DNA of 64,000 nucleotides from Maricaulis sp. (GTDB taxonomy: Bacteria > Pseudomonadota > Alphaproteobacteria > Caulobacterales > Maricaulaceae): the NCBI RefSeq assembly GCF_017643475.1, contig NZ_JAEPNI010000004.1, forward strand, positions 242,576 through 306,575. The letters are read 5' to 3'. Position numbers and translations under genes: made by a program. The notes under the pieces are model-generated. The model made no database searches. It saw nothing but the letters and a program-made list of their open reading frames with translations, and was not told the DNA's origin. Below are positions 26,590 through 36,473 of the stretch, in pieces. Every line of letters starts with the position of its first letter. Within the stretch, counting starts at the first letter, position 1.

Positions 26590-27963
26590 ATGCGCTTTTT
26601 TAGTGTTGCACTGGCAGCCAGCATCACGCTCGCGGCATGTTCATCATCGGATGACGAGATCAGCGCTGACATGCGCTGTCTGGTCGGGAGTTACCGCGTG
26701 GCTACCGGCGATGTGATCGATGTCGGCCTGTCCAGTTCGGATCATTTGCGCTGGCGTGTCATGTCGGGCGAAGTGGGCCGCGTCAGCCGCGACGAGGACG
26801 GCGTCTGGACGGGCACAACGGGTTGGAGCGACCTGCCCCACACCGCCCGGCTGGCAATGACCACCTGCGGTGATGACGGGATAGAGATCAACGGCATTGA
26901 TAGCCTGCAGGGTCATGCGACCCGCATCTCCCATGATATTCAGGACGTCCGCTTTACAGGCGCGGACGAAGAGCTCGCGGGCCGCCTGGTCATGCCAGCG
27001 GGCTACGAACCGGTGCCGATCGTTGTCCTCGTGCACGGATCGGAAGACTGGAGCGCGCGGGATTATGCCTTCCTGCAGCGGATGTTGCCGGCCCATGGCA
27101 TCGGTGCCTTCGTCTATGACAAGCGGGGCACAGGCGCATCGACGGGGGAGTACACCCAGGACTTCGACCTGTTGGCTGCGGATGCGGCAGCCGCGCACCG
27201 AACTGCCCTGGAACTGGCCGCCGGGCGCGCCTCGAGCTCCGGCTATCTCGGGGGCAGCCAGGGTGGATGGGTCGCGCCACTGGCAGCGACCCTCAGCCAA
27301 CCCGATTTTGTCATCGCCAGCTTCGGACTGGCGGAAAGCCCGCTGGCCGAGGACCGCGAGCAGGTGCAGATGGAATTGCGGGAGGCCGGTTATGATGACG
27401 CGGTGCTGGACCGCGCCCGCCAGGTCACCGACATCACCGGCCGGCTGCTGGCCTCGAATTTCCAGGACGGAGCTGAAGACCTCGCCCGAGTTCGCCGCGA
27501 ATGGGGCGATGAAGCCTGGTTCCAGGAGATGCGCGGAGAGATAACCGGCGAAATGACCATGAGACCGCTGTGGCAATTCCGGATGGGCTATCGCTTCCTT
27601 GGCGTTGGCACCAGCTGGGGCCATGAACCCGTGCCCGTCCTGCGCAAGGTCGGTGTCCCCATGCTGTGGGTGCTCGCCGGTGCGGACCGAGAGGCGCCGT
27701 CGGCCCCGACGCGCCAGATCCTGACCGAATTGCAGAGCGATGGACACATCATCGATATCGCATTCTTCCCGGACACGGATCACGGGATAACGCGGTTTGT
27801 CGAAGCCGAGGACGGTAGCCGCCAGGGGTTGGGATATGCGCAGGGCTATCTGGAGATGCTGGTCGACTGGTCCCGACACCAGGCCTTCACCCAGACCTAT
27901 GGCAACGCCGAGTTATCACCCTTTGCCGCCCCCCCGCTCGACGACCTCGCCAATGAGGATTGA
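26590..27963 (+). CDS. Alpha/beta hydrolase lipoprotein
   Basis: 457 residues. The signal has a lipobox ITLAAC (Cys17), so it should be a lipid-anchored periplasmic or outer-membrane protein. An N-terminal beta region of ~100 residues is followed by a hydrolase domain: LVHGSEDW, YDKRGTGASTGEY, nucleophile GGSQGGW (Ser~219), acid in LAGADREAP and His in DTDHGIT. The pattern resembles the dienelactone hydrolase/acyl-transferase-like family of secreted peptidases and esterases. GGAGGGGGCCC precedes the ATG. Substrate unknown. Confidence 0.82.
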   Translation: MRFFSVALAASITLAACSSSDDEISADMRCLVGSYRVATGDVIDVGLSSSDHLRWRVMSGEVGRVSRDEDGVWTGTTGWSDLPHTARLAMTTCGDDGIEINGIDSLQGHATRISHDIQDVRFTGADEELAGRLVMPAGYEPVPIVVLVHGSEDWSARDYAFLQRMLPAHGIGAFVYDKRGTGASTGEYTQDFDLLAADAAAAHRTALELAAGRASSSGYLGGSQGGWVAPLAATLSQPDFVIASFGLAESPLAEDREQVQMELREAGYDDAVLDRARQVTDITGRLLASNFQDGAEDLARVRREWGDEAWFQEMRGEITGEMTMRPLWQFRMGYRFLGVGTSWGHEPVPVLRKVGVPMLWVLAGADREAPSAPTRQILTELQSDGHIIDIAFFPDTDHGITRFVEAEDGSRQGLGYAQGYLEMLVDWSRHQAFTQTYGNAELSPFAAPPLDDLANED

Positions 27964-28012
27964 TCCAGCTGCCGCGACGGGCTTTCATTGGGCCAGCGTG
28001 AAGGAATTTCAA

Positions 28013-28489
28013 ATGCGTGTTTTGCCTCCCATCCTGGCGTCTGCGGCTCTTGTCGCCTGCGCTAACACTCCGACGACCTATGCCCCTGCGAACGGCCGTG
28101 ACCGCGGTTATTCGGAACAGCAGATCGAGAGCGATCGCTTCCGGATTCACTTCGATGCGGGCTCGGACATGTCCCTTCGTGACGCGGAAGACATGGCTCT
28201 TCGGCGCGCTGCAGAAGTCACGCTGCTCAATGATGGCGAATGGTTCCTCGTCGTCTCTAGCTCGCGTGACGGCAATGAGCGCGACCCGGTCCGCGTTCGG
28301 ACGGGTGTCAGCCACAGATTTGGTTCCGGAGGACGTTCAGGCACGTCAGTTGGCCTCGGCGTACACTTTGACGGCGATGCCGGTGAGAAGCGTGTCTCCC
28401 TGGAGATCCTTATCCGAACGGGTGAGATGCCGCAGGATCGGAACGCCTACAACGCAATCGATGTCCTCAACTACGCAGAAATCGACTAG
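28013..28489 (+). CDS. CC0125/CC1285-type lipoprotein
   Basis: 158 residues from the ATG at 28013 (AAGGAA 6 bases upstream). Lipobox LVAC near residue 16. The mature part shows the family signature GYSEQQIESDRFRIHF, then DAEDMALRRAAEVTLLNDGEWFLVV, which defines the CC0125/CC1285 lipoproteins of Caulobacter relatives. Function is unknown; location is the outer membrane or periplasm by inference. It shares its TAG with the convergent MmcQ gene (CTAG). Confidence 0.85.
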   Translation: MRVLPPILASAALVACANTPTTYAPANGRDRGYSEQQIESDRFRIHFDAGSDMSLRDAEDMALRRAAEVTLLNDGEWFLVVSSSRDGNERDPVRVRTGVSHRFGSGGRSGTSVGLGVHFDGDAGEKRVSLEILIRTGEMPQDRNAYNAIDVLNYAEID

Positions 28490-28854
28490 TCGCTGAGCAG
28501 GCCCAGCTCTCTCTGCTTCTTCTTGGTCAGACCCGCCGCCACGAGACGGTGGCTCTCGCGGATATAGTCGCGCAGCGCAGCATCATCGAGGCCCGGCTCT
28601 TCATAATGCTGGATCCAGCTCATTCCCCGCGACGCAAGATAAGGCGCCGGCCGCAGGCCCGGCTGGTCTTGCAGGATTTCGAAGGAGATGTCCGAAACCT
28701 TGAAGGAAAGGCGGGGCCCCTCTTCCTCACTGAAGCCCGCGATCACGAAGACTTTGCCGCCCACCTTCCAGACATCATGCCCCCCCCACTGAACAACATG
28801 GCTGGTCGCCGGAAGAGCAGCACAAAACGCATGAAAATCATCCGCAGACCGCAT
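28486..28854 (-). CDS. MmcQ/YjbR family protein
   Basis: 122 residues: SADDFHAFCAALPATSHVVQWGGHDVWKVGGKVFVIAGF at the start and SFKVSDISFEILQDQPG in the middle, ending with a helix and KKKQRELGLLSD. This is the double-winged CyaY-like fold of the MmcQ/YjbR family, cytosolic, possibly DNA-binding, role not established. It is convergent with the lipoprotein gene and starts 2 bases after the neighbouring HhH gene. Confidence 0.88.
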   Translation of the reverse strand: MRSADDFHAFCAALPATSHVVQWGGHDVWKVGGKVFVIAGFSEEEGPRLSFKVSDISFEILQDQPGLRPAPYLASRGMSWIQHYEEPGLDDAALRDYIRESHRLVAAGLTKKKQRELGLLSD

Positions 28855-28856
28855 GG

Positions 28857-29447
28857 CTAGCCGACGAGAGAACGGGCCTGCCCGACCCAGTCATCCCGGG
28901 TAATCCGGCCGCGTCCATTGATGCGGGCATCCCAGTCTTCAACATCCGTGTCGGACCAGGCGGCGATCTGGGCGAAACGGGTCACGCCGCCGTCATGCAG
29001 CGCCGCAGCGGCCTTTGGGCCCAAGCCCTTGATCTTCGTCAAATCGTCAGCTGGAGCATCTGCCTTGGCGGGCTTCGCCGCAGTCTTCCCGCGCTTGGCG
29101 GAGGGGGTCGGCTTGACCACTTTCGGAGTGGGTGTCTCGGCAGCCGGATCTGGTTCCTGCTCGTCTGCGTTGACTGCCCCGGTATCCGCCTCGGCTTTCG
29201 CTGGCGCGGGTGCACTCTGCGCCGGCACGGGTTGCACGTTTGGCGAGACATCTTTCTGGCGGGCTTCGGATTCACCTAGGCGACGGGCCAGGTTTTCATT
29301 TTCCGCGCGCAGGCGGGACGCTTCCGCCAGAGCCTGGTCAGCTTCAGCGCTTCGCGCCTCACCGCTCCAAATCTGTCTTCCGAAGAACAGGCCCAGCGCA
29401 AACGCTGCCAACAGGATCAGTCCCATCTGCCAGATCAACCAAAACAT
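28857..29447 (-). CDS. Membrane-anchored protein with C-terminal helix-hairpin-helix domain
   Basis: 196 residues. One N-terminal membrane helix (WLIWQMGLILLAAFALGLFFG), a short coiled coil (EADQALAEASRLRAENENLARRL), a ~70-residue Pro/Ala/Lys-rich linker, then DLTKIKGLGPKAAAALHDGGVTRFAQIAAWSD, the helix-hairpin-helix-like fold used in predicted flap-endonuclease-like proteins. It could tether a nucleic-acid or protein partner at the membrane. It is 3 bases downstream of the OmpA/BON gene and probably co-transcribed. No catalytic residues are seen. Confidence 0.75.
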   Translation of the reverse strand: MFWLIWQMGLILLAAFALGLFFGRQIWSGEARSAEADQALAEASRLRAENENLARRLGESEARQKDVSPNVQPVPAQSAPAPAKAEADTGAVNADEQEPDPAAETPTPKVVKPTPSAKRGKTAAKPAKADAPADDLTKIKGLGPKAAAALHDGGVTRFAQIAAWSDTDVEDWDARINGRGRITRDDWVGQARSLVG

Positions 29448-29450
29448 GGC

Positions 29451-30491
29451 CTACCCCTCATCGCTTTCCACTTCGAACTGAAGCAATCGGACCTGATTGT
29501 TCTCCAGTACGATATTCAATCTCTCGGTTGGCGCTCCGGCCTGGACCATCAACGCCCGCACGCGGTCAGCCCGGCTCGCAGCCAACTCCGCACCGCCTTC
29601 TTCAACGCCAATCCCGATCCGCAACGTGGGCTCTCCGGGACAGGCCTGGAAAACACGAGCCATGCGTCGCAGCGCCACTTCAGTAAAGGGGCTGGGTTCA
29701 ACACCGCCATGGTCGAAACGTAATTCGTCTTCATCAGCACTGCGAGCTGCCCGCAGAACAGTCTGGCATCCCGCGCTTCCGGCGATGGAAACTTCCGCCG
29801 GCGCTCCGGACGGAGTCACTACGGAAGCGGCTTCATATCCCTCGGGCATATTGACCAGGGCGCGCGTCACCGAACGGGCGATCTGCGGGTTGGCCGCTTC
29901 GCCGATCAGGGCTGCGGAAGTGCCGGAAAGATAAATGGAACCTTGCTCAAGGCGCGCCAATTGACCCAGCAATCTCCTGACCGCTTCGTCCCAGCCAGCG
30001 ATTTCCTCACCGCCCGGAACAATCGTCAGGTCCACTGCGGAACCCTGGGAAAATGTCGCGGAGGAAAAGCTGCCGATTTCCTGACGCATGGCATCGGTTG
30101 CAGCGCCGCCACTGATATGGACACGGCCTGCGGAAATCATATCGCCGCGAATATAAAAGCCACGGGATCGGGTCTCGGCGACCATCTCATCGACAACACG
30201 GCTAATTCCACCGGCAACGCGGCCACCAGACCAGGTCGAGGCACGCACAATCGCGATCGCAGCCTGCTGTTGATCTTCGTCGGGGGCTGCGCCGGTCAAG
30301 GTGGCAACCTGGCCATCCATCCGAACCTGAGCCCAGCTATAGCCACGACGATCCAGCGCATCCTGGGCATTGGCCTGCAGGCGACGCTCAAGTGTTCCTA
30401 CGGAAACCGGACCAAAATTCACGGCCAGCGCGGTCAATACCAGCCAGGCCCCGGCGGCCATTAGGAGAAGTCGTTTGGTACGCTGTGTCAT
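29451..30491 (-). CDS. BON/OmpA-like envelope protein
   Basis: 346 residues. An N-terminal membrane helix or signal (KRLLLMAAGAWLVLTALAV) is followed by BON-like repeats (ANAQDALDRRGYSWAQVRMDGQVATLTGAAPDE is the clearest) and a C-terminal OmpA-like peptidoglycan-binding domain (FTEVALRRMARVFQACPGEPTLRIGIGVEEGG, ASRADRVRALMVQAGAPTERL). It lacks an outer-membrane barrel. The layout matches the OmpA/BON envelope-stability proteins, which link membrane and cell wall. It is followed by the HhH anchor protein. Confidence 0.8.
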   Translation of the reverse strand: MTQRTKRLLLMAAGAWLVLTALAVNFGPVSVGTLERRLQANAQDALDRRGYSWAQVRMDGQVATLTGAAPDEDQQQAAIAIVRASTWSGGRVAGGISRVVDEMVAETRSRGFYIRGDMISAGRVHISGGAATDAMRQEIGSFSSATFSQGSAVDLTIVPGGEEIAGWDEAVRRLLGQLARLEQGSIYLSGTSAALIGEAANPQIARSVTRALVNMPEGYEAASVVTPSGAPAEVSIAGSAGCQTVLRAARSADEDELRFDHGGVEPSPFTEVALRRMARVFQACPGEPTLRIGIGVEEGGAELAASRADRVRALMVQAGAPTERLNIVLENNQVRLLQFEVESDEG

Positions 30492-31034
30492 CTCGCCTTC
30501 TCTCTACCCATGATCGTCGGCAGTCCGCCTAACACCCATTGCCCGATTCTAGTGGTGAAAATCACCTTAAAAAACAACTCATGACACTGACCTAGATAAC
30601 ACCGAGCCGAAAGGCCTAACAAGTCTGACAAGACGGCTAAGTCACGCTGATAGAAAAGGGCAAACGTGAATTAATCCATCACTTGCGAAGCAAAGTGGAA
30701 AAGTTCGGTCGTCTACGCGTTTACCTATAAGAGGAAACTAGATTAGGCTTCATCCCGCGGTGTCGGCCCAGATGCTTATCTTGTCTGATTTAGATGCGCT
30801 GGCCCGCTGGACTACCAGATGCGTCAGTCTAGGTCTTGAGGAGGAGAAAACAAAAAGACCACACCCGAACAAGAAGCAGCTTCGCTTCAGCCAACACACC
30901 GACCGAAATGAGTGCTCGATGCGCGAACGGTCGAGACAGTCTGGTTCTGAAGGATCGTGACCGAAAGCTATCGAAGGCATGCCGCCCGGACTGAGGCAAC
31001 AAATACAGACGGATCGATAATTAGGGGAGAAAAC
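30492..31034 (-). other. Divergent intergenic region, 543 bp
   Basis: It separates the OmpA/BON gene (leftward) from the TonB receptor (rightward). It is more AT-rich than its surroundings and should hold both promoters. Short frames on both strands (for example 30760-30960) have no start context and look spurious. No RNA fold or regulator box stands out except the inverted repeat at 30554-30566. Confidence 0.6.
30554..30566. promoter_or_regulatory. Inverted repeat upstream of the OmpA/BON gene
   Basis: GGTGA-AAA-TCACC, a perfect 5-bp palindrome with a 3-base spacer, lies 63-75 bases before the ATG. It could be a regulator site; this is unproven. Confidence 0.35.
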
Positions 31035-33374
31035 ATGAAACTCGACATCACCAAAGCGCTCCTTGCGGGCGCTAGTGCCATTGCGATTTGCGCATCAGGC
31101 GCCATCGCGCAGGACAACCAGGAACAACGCCGAGGCAGCGTTCAAAGTGTCATCTCTGACACAATCACCGTAACGGCAACAAAACGACCGGATGCGGAAG
31201 ACGTTCAGGACGTCGCCATTTCGGTATCTGCGTTTAACGCCAATACCCTGGACGCGCTAAACATGCGTGATCTGGAAAGCCTGAGCTATTCCATTCCCAA
31301 CGTCACTCTCGATGACATTGCAACGTCGCGAGGCACCGCGAACTTTTCAATTCGGGGCCTGGGCGTGAATTCGTCCATTCCGTCGATTGACCCGACAGTC
31401 GGCGTCTTCATTGACGGCGTGTATATGGGATATAATGGCGGACTTGTCTTCGACATGTTCGATCTGGATTCCATCGAAGTTCTCCGTGGTCCCCAGGGCC
31501 TTTTGTTCGGTCGCAACACGACCGGCGGCGCGATCGTCATCAATACCGGTTCGCCGACGGACGAGTTCACCTGGGGTGCGCGCTACACGTTCGAAGGCCC
31601 CATGGATGACGACCGCGGCAGCAGCGCTCACACCCTGCAGGGCTATGTTTCGGGGCCGATTGTAGAAGGTGTCCTGAATGGTCGCCTGTCCATGTACCGC
31701 AACGACGATGGTGGCTATTTCACCAATCTGCTCGACGGCTCCGACCACGGTGCCAATGAAGCCACCATCATCCGTGGTTCGCTTGAGTGGACGCCGAGTG
31801 ACGATCTCACCATCCTAGCCAAGCTGGAAAACTCTTCCGGCGATGGCGACGGCCCTTCAACTCAGAACCGTGGTATTTTCGAACGCAGCACGTTCGATTT
31901 CTCGATCGACGAACGTGGGTTTTATGAATCAGATGCATGGCTGGGTTCGATACGCGCCGACCTGAACGTTGATTTCGGTAACGGCACGATCACCAATATT
32001 TTCGGCTTCCGTGATTCCGAAGGCAGCTCCTATGGCGATATCGATTCGACACCGGGCTTCTTCTTCCACTCGGGTTCCGAAACCACGCAGGAACAAATTT
32101 CCAACGAGCTTCGGTATGCGGGCACGTTCGGCAATGTCGATGTAACGACCGGCATCTATTATTTCGATCAGGAGATCGCCTATACCGAGACCCGTGATCT
32201 GCCGACCGTCTCTGCTGCACGCTTCTTCGGCGGTGGCCGCCAAGACCACACGGTCTTCGGCCTCTTCGGTCAGCTTGACTGGAATGTGACGGAGACTTTC
32301 ATCGCAAGCTTCGGGCTTCGTTATTCGAACGAGGAAAAAGACGCGAGCATCACCTATATCCGGCCCCGGCCAGAGTGCTCGATCGTCGCCGGCACTTGCC
32401 CGTTCACGGGCACCAACCCGTTTGTTCCGGGTGAAAACAACGGCTTCACCGATGCTGATGAATGGTCGAACGTTACGCCGAAAATCGGGTTCCAGTGGTT
32501 CCCGGGTGAGAACACCAACATATATGGTAACTACACGCGCGGCTTCCGTTCCGGCGGCTACAACTTCCGCATCACCGCACCTGCACCGTTCGAGGCCATC
32601 GTGGCCAGCAATGGTGGCGCCTACGCGTTCGATGAAGAATCTGTGGACAGCTACGAAATCGGCCTTCGTCATGAAACCGAAGATGGTCGCGGGCAGTTCA
32701 GCCTTGGCGCGTTCTTTACGGATGTTGCGGACATGCAGCGTGAGGTAAACGCCTCCGATCCGACCGCAGGTGTCGTCCAGACCATCCTGAACACGGCAGA
32801 TGCCAGCATTTCCGGCTTTGAATTCGAAGGTCGTTATGCGCTGACCGACACTTTCCTGATCATGGCCAATCTTGGTCTGATCGATGCCGAATATGACTCC
32901 GTCGCCTTCAACATCTCCGCAGATCCAGGCGGACTCGTCGATGGTGCGGACCTGGCTCTCGCCCTGCCACGTGTCCCGGAAACCACTTGGGGCATCGGCT
33001 TTATCCACGATCTCGATCTGGGTAACTCCGGTACGGTGTCGACCCGCGTCAATCTTCAGCACCGTGATCGTATCGCGTACACGGACAGCAATTTCGGCTG
33101 GATCCAGGAAGCGGACATGCTCGATGCCAACCTGACCTGGTACACCCCGGTCGACGGCCTCGAGATCTCTCTGTTCGGTCGCAACCTGCTGGATGAAGTC
33201 CAGGCGGGTGGCGACACCCAGCTGCCCTTTGGCGGCAATGTCGCTCCGCTGTTCGGTCTGCCCAGTCTCAATGATGGCGTGAATGCGCCGTTCGGGGCGT
33301 ATCCGGCGGTCGGAACCTTGTCCCCGCTGAAGCCGGGCCGGACTATCGGAATCGAGTTCACGATCTCCCGTTAG
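31035..33374 (+). CDS. TonB-dependent outer-membrane receptor
   Basis: 779 residues from the ATG at 31035 (GGGGAGAAAAC before it). A signal peptide ends at AIAQDN (~28). DTITVTATKR is the TonB-box region, followed by the plug domain (ISVSAFNANTLDALNMRDLESLSYSIPNV..., IRGLG, GVFIDGVYMG, IEVLRGPQGLLFGRNTTGGAI) and a 22-strand barrel ending GRTIGIEFTISR with a terminal aromatic/basic pattern. It imports an unknown large substrate with TonB energy. An S9 peptidase and nitrilase follow, which suggests peptide or amide use, but that link is inference. Confidence 0.93.
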   Translation: MKLDITKALLAGASAIAICASGAIAQDNQEQRRGSVQSVISDTITVTATKRPDAEDVQDVAISVSAFNANTLDALNMRDLESLSYSIPNVTLDDIATSRGTANFSIRGLGVNSSIPSIDPTVGVFIDGVYMGYNGGLVFDMFDLDSIEVLRGPQGLLFGRNTTGGAIVINTGSPTDEFTWGARYTFEGPMDDDRGSSAHTLQGYVSGPIVEGVLNGRLSMYRNDDGGYFTNLLDGSDHGANEATIIRGSLEWTPSDDLTILAKLENSSGDGDGPSTQNRGIFERSTFDFSIDERGFYESDAWLGSIRADLNVDFGNGTITNIFGFRDSEGSSYGDIDSTPGFFFHSGSETTQEQISNELRYAGTFGNVDVTTGIYYFDQEIAYTETRDLPTVSAARFFGGGRQDHTVFGLFGQLDWNVTETFIASFGLRYSNEEKDASITYIRPRPECSIVAGTCPFTGTNPFVPGENNGFTDADEWSNVTPKIGFQWFPGENTNIYGNYTRGFRSGGYNFRITAPAPFEAIVASNGGAYAFDEESVDSYEIGLRHETEDGRGQFSLGAFFTDVADMQREVNASDPTAGVVQTILNTADASISGFEFEGRYALTDTFLIMANLGLIDAEYDSVAFNISADPGGLVDGADLALALPRVPETTWGIGFIHDLDLGNSGTVSTRVNLQHRDRIAYTDSNFGWIQEADMLDANLTWYTPVDGLEISLFGRNLLDEVQAGGDTQLPFGGNVAPLFGLPSLNDGVNAPFGAYPAVGTLSPLKPGRTIGIEFTISR

Positions 33375-33396
33375 TAGATTCCAACACCACAAGGAC

Positions 33397-33430
33397 AAGG
33401 CCGGGGTTATCGCCCCGGCCTTTTTATTTT
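33397..33430 (+). terminator. Rho-independent terminator after the TonB receptor
   Basis: 10-bp stem AAGGCCGGGG / CCCCGGCCTT with a 6-base loop, followed by TTTATTTT. A strong terminator that isolates the receptor from the peptidase gene. Confidence 0.92.
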
Positions 33431-33510
33431 GGAATTCAATGCGATTTGCGGTTCACTACCGCAGGACCTTCAGCCTGCCGATTTTCAGTTAGATACCCAG
33501 GGAGTATGCT

Positions 33511-35553
33511 GTGTCGATTTCCATCTGGGCGGCGATCCTCGCCGCCGGAGCGCTCCAGACTGCCGATGTCTCCCGCCCGTTTCTGCCTGAAGACGTGTTC
33601 GAGCTCGAAGCCATAGCAGCACCCCAGATCTCGCCCGACGGCGAATGGATCGCCTATGTGCGGCGTTCAAATGACCGTGGTGCCGATCAGGGCATGTCCA
33701 ATGTCTGGCTCAGCCGGGCTGACGGCTCGCAACAACGTTCTCTGACACCCGGTGATGAAACTTCCTCAGCGCCGCTCTGGGCGCCGGATGGTGAGAGTTT
33801 TGTCTATGTCCTCCAGAACGAAAACGGCGCCAGCCTGATCCGATATTATCCGACCTCCGGTCGTCGAGCGACACTGACCCGCCTGGACGGTGGTCTCAAT
33901 GATCTGGCCTGGTCGCCCGATGGTTCCATGCTCGCTTTTGTCGGCTTTGTCGGTGGCGCAGCACCACAGCCTGCCAGTCTCGGTGTAGAAGCAGACGAAG
34001 AGCGCTGGGCAGCACGGGCACAGGTTGAAGACCGACTGGTTTTCCGTCTCGATGGATTTGGCACCCTGCCCTATGGCGATCGGCAAATTTTCATCATGGA
34101 CGCAAGCTCCGGCCGGATTACCCCCCTCACCCAAACCGCTACTGCTGGTATTGACGCCCTGGCCTGGGAACCGGACAGCCGGTCACTCATAGTTTCCGCG
34201 GACCGCCGGGAGCGAGAAACAGACCCGCCCAATACCGAACTCTACCGCATCGACCTGGCCGAAGACGGCTGGATGCAACTGACAAACAGGCTTGGCCCGG
34301 ACACTGCACCCGCCGTGTCACCCGATGGGCGATACATCGCCTATCTGGGCTATGATGATCAGCGCATGGGGTATCACAATACGCGCCTCTCGCTGCTAGA
34401 CACCCAGTCCGGCGAACACAGCGTACTGAGTGCCGATCTGGATCGCTCCCTCGCCAATCCGACCTGGTCCTCGGACAGTCAGGCCATCTACGTTCAGTAC
34501 GAGGACAGCGGCGATACCGTGGTCGCCCGCATCCACCTGGATGGTCGTCTCGAACCCCTGGTAGGCGGGCTGGGAGATCCCGTGTTCGGTCGCCCCTATA
34601 CAGGTGGCAGTTACAGCGTTGCCTCTGATGGGACCCTGGCCATCACCGGAATCACCGCGACCCGCCCGGCCGAGCTTTTTGTGGGCACGGCAGATCAGGG
34701 CTTCGTGCAGCTTACCGATGTTAACTCGGACGCCCTCGCCGGAATCCACATCTCCGATGCGGAAGAAATCCATTTCAACTCACCGCATGACGGGCTCGAA
34801 ATCGAGGGCTGGGTCCTTTACCCGCCCGAGTTTGATCCGACCCAGCAATATCCACTAATCCTGGAGATCCATGGCGGGCCGTTCTCTGGTTATGGGCCTG
34901 TCTTTTCGGCTGAATTTCAACTGATGGCGGCGGCTGGCTATGTCGTGATCTACACCAATCCGCGCGGCTCCTCGGGGTATGGTGACCAGTTCGCGAATGA
35001 AATCCACCACGCCTATCCCGGCAATGATCATGACGACCTGATGGGCGCTATCGACTACATGCTCGACCGAGGCTTTATCGATCCTGAACGCCTTTTCATC
35101 ACGGGCGGCTCTGGCGGCGGAACACTGACGGCCTGGGCCATTGGCACGACAAATCGCTTCGCTGCAGCAGCGGTGGTCAAGCCGGTTATCAACTGGTCGA
35201 GCTTCGTGCTGCACTCGGACCTTCCGCCCTTCTTCCTGCGCTACTGGTTCGAAAACCCGCCCTGGGAGGACCCGGAGGAATACTGGCGTCGTTCGCCGTT
35301 ATCGCTCGTGGGGAATGTCGAGACGCCGACGCTGGTGATGGTAGGAGGAGCCGACCTCCGCACACCTGGCTCGGAAGCCGAACAGTACTACACGGCACTA
35401 CGCGTTCAGGACGTTCCAACGGCCTTCGTCACCATTCCGGACAGTTTCCACGGCATTTCCAATTCCCGGCCCAGCCGCCTGCTGACCAAGGTCGCGGAAA
35501 TTCTGCGCTGGTTCGAAACCCATGACCCTGCCCGCGAGGACGCCTCACAATGA
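33511..35553 (+). CDS. S9 family prolyl oligopeptidase / acylaminoacyl-peptidase
   Basis: 680 residues from a GTG start at 33511. A short signal-like N-terminus precedes a beta-propeller with repeated SPDG motifs (PQISPDGEWIAYV, LAWSPDGSMLAFV, PAVSPDGRYIAYL). The catalytic domain follows: LEIHGGPFSGYG, nucleophile ITGGSGGGTLTAW (Ser~533), acid in VGGADLRTP, and His in DSFHGISN. It cleaves short peptides, probably in the periplasm. It overlaps the nitrilase gene by 4 bases, which makes a two-gene unit. Confidence 0.92.
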   Translation: MSISIWAAILAAGALQTADVSRPFLPEDVFELEAIAAPQISPDGEWIAYVRRSNDRGADQGMSNVWLSRADGSQQRSLTPGDETSSAPLWAPDGESFVYVLQNENGASLIRYYPTSGRRATLTRLDGGLNDLAWSPDGSMLAFVGFVGGAAPQPASLGVEADEERWAARAQVEDRLVFRLDGFGTLPYGDRQIFIMDASSGRITPLTQTATAGIDALAWEPDSRSLIVSADRRERETDPPNTELYRIDLAEDGWMQLTNRLGPDTAPAVSPDGRYIAYLGYDDQRMGYHNTRLSLLDTQSGEHSVLSADLDRSLANPTWSSDSQAIYVQYEDSGDTVVARIHLDGRLEPLVGGLGDPVFGRPYTGGSYSVASDGTLAITGITATRPAELFVGTADQGFVQLTDVNSDALAGIHISDAEEIHFNSPHDGLEIEGWVLYPPEFDPTQQYPLILEIHGGPFSGYGPVFSAEFQLMAAAGYVVIYTNPRGSSGYGDQFANEIHHAYPGNDHDDLMGAIDYMLDRGFIDPERLFITGGSGGGTLTAWAIGTTNRFAAAAVVKPVINWSSFVLHSDLPPFFLRYWFENPPWEDPEEYWRRSPLSLVGNVETPTLVMVGGADLRTPGSEAEQYYTALRVQDVPTAFVTIPDSFHGISNSRPSRLLTKVAEILRWFETHDPAREDASQ

Positions 35554-36473
35554 GCGAGATCAAGCTGGCCGCTGTTCAGGCTGCCCCAGTATTCTTCGAC
35601 AAGGCCGCATCGACCGAGAAGGCCTGTGAGTGGATCGCCAGGGCCGGCAAGCAGGGAGCCGATGTAACAGCTTTCGGCGAGACCTGGCTGCCGGGCTATC
35701 CGTTCTTCATCGAAGCGCCACTGAGCGAACTCTGGTGGGAAGCTGCAGCGCTCTATCTGGAAAACGCCGTGCTCCTTGACGGGCCGGAAATGGCGCGCAT
35801 CCGGAAGGCGGCCAAACTGGCTGGAACAGATGTCGTCATCGGTATCGCCGAACTCGACCCGGCAACGAAGAGCAGCATCTACGCAAGCCTGGTCTTCATC
35901 TCGAAGGACGGAGAATTGCTGGGGCGCCACCGTAAGATCAAACCGACCCATCACGAACGCTCGGTCTGGGCGGATGGTGATGCCAAGGGCCTCAAGGTCC
36001 ATGAGCGCCCCTATGGTCGACTATCCGGTCTCAATTGCTGGGAGCACAATATCGTCCTGCCCGGCTTTTCCCTGATCTGCCAGGGCACCCAGATCCACGT
36101 GGCCGGCTGGCCCGGACGCGAACCGGAAACGGCGCCCAGTGATCCGGTCTGGTCACGACAGATCCTGCTGTCACGCGCTTTTGCAAGCCAGGCCGGCGCC
36201 TATGTGATCGCTCCGGCCGGTCTGCGCCTGACCAAACATGTGCCGGAACGTTTCCGCGAACTCAGCGCCTTCGAACACACCGGCCAGAGCGCGATCATCG
36301 ATCCACGCGGCGAAATCATCGCAGGACCGGCAGATGGTGAGACCATCCTGATGGCCGAAGCGGATCTGGAAGAAGTGCGCAAGGCAAAATCCGCCTGTGA
36401 CCCGGCCGGGCATTATTCCCGACCGGACCTGTTCGAGGTGCGCCTCGAGGGCGACAGGATCTATCCGCGCTAG
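35550..36473 (+). CDS. Nitrilase-type carbon-nitrogen hydrolase
   Basis: 307 residues. The catalytic triad is visible: Glu44 in AFGETWLPGYP, Lys131 in HRKIKPTHHER and Cys163 in LNCWEH. C-W-E-H with KxKPTHxER is typical of true nitrilases (R-CN to R-COOH) rather than amidases. The length fits (~300-330), and the C-terminal CDPAGHYSRPDLF segment is family-typical. It is translationally coupled to the S9 peptidase. The substrate is unknown; aromatic or aliphatic nitriles are the family norm. Confidence 0.92.
   Translation: MSEIKLAAVQAAPVFFDKAASTEKACEWIARAGKQGADVTAFGETWLPGYPFFIEAPLSELWWEAAALYLENAVLLDGPEMARIRKAAKLAGTDVVIGIAELDPATKSSIYASLVFISKDGELLGRHRKIKPTHHERSVWADGDAKGLKVHERPYGRLSGLNCWEHNIVLPGFSLICQGTQIHVAGWPGREPETAPSDPVWSRQILLSRAFASQAGAYVIAPAGLRLTKHVPERFRELSAFEHTGQSAIIDPRGEIIAGPADGETILMAEADLEEVRKAKSACDPAGHYSRPDLFEVRLEGDRIYPR

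Noticed and set aside
30750..30980. Frames on both strands in the OmpA/BON - TonB receptor spacer
   Set aside because: No ribosome-binding sites, composition unlike the neighbouring genes, and the two frames overlap each other on opposite strands.
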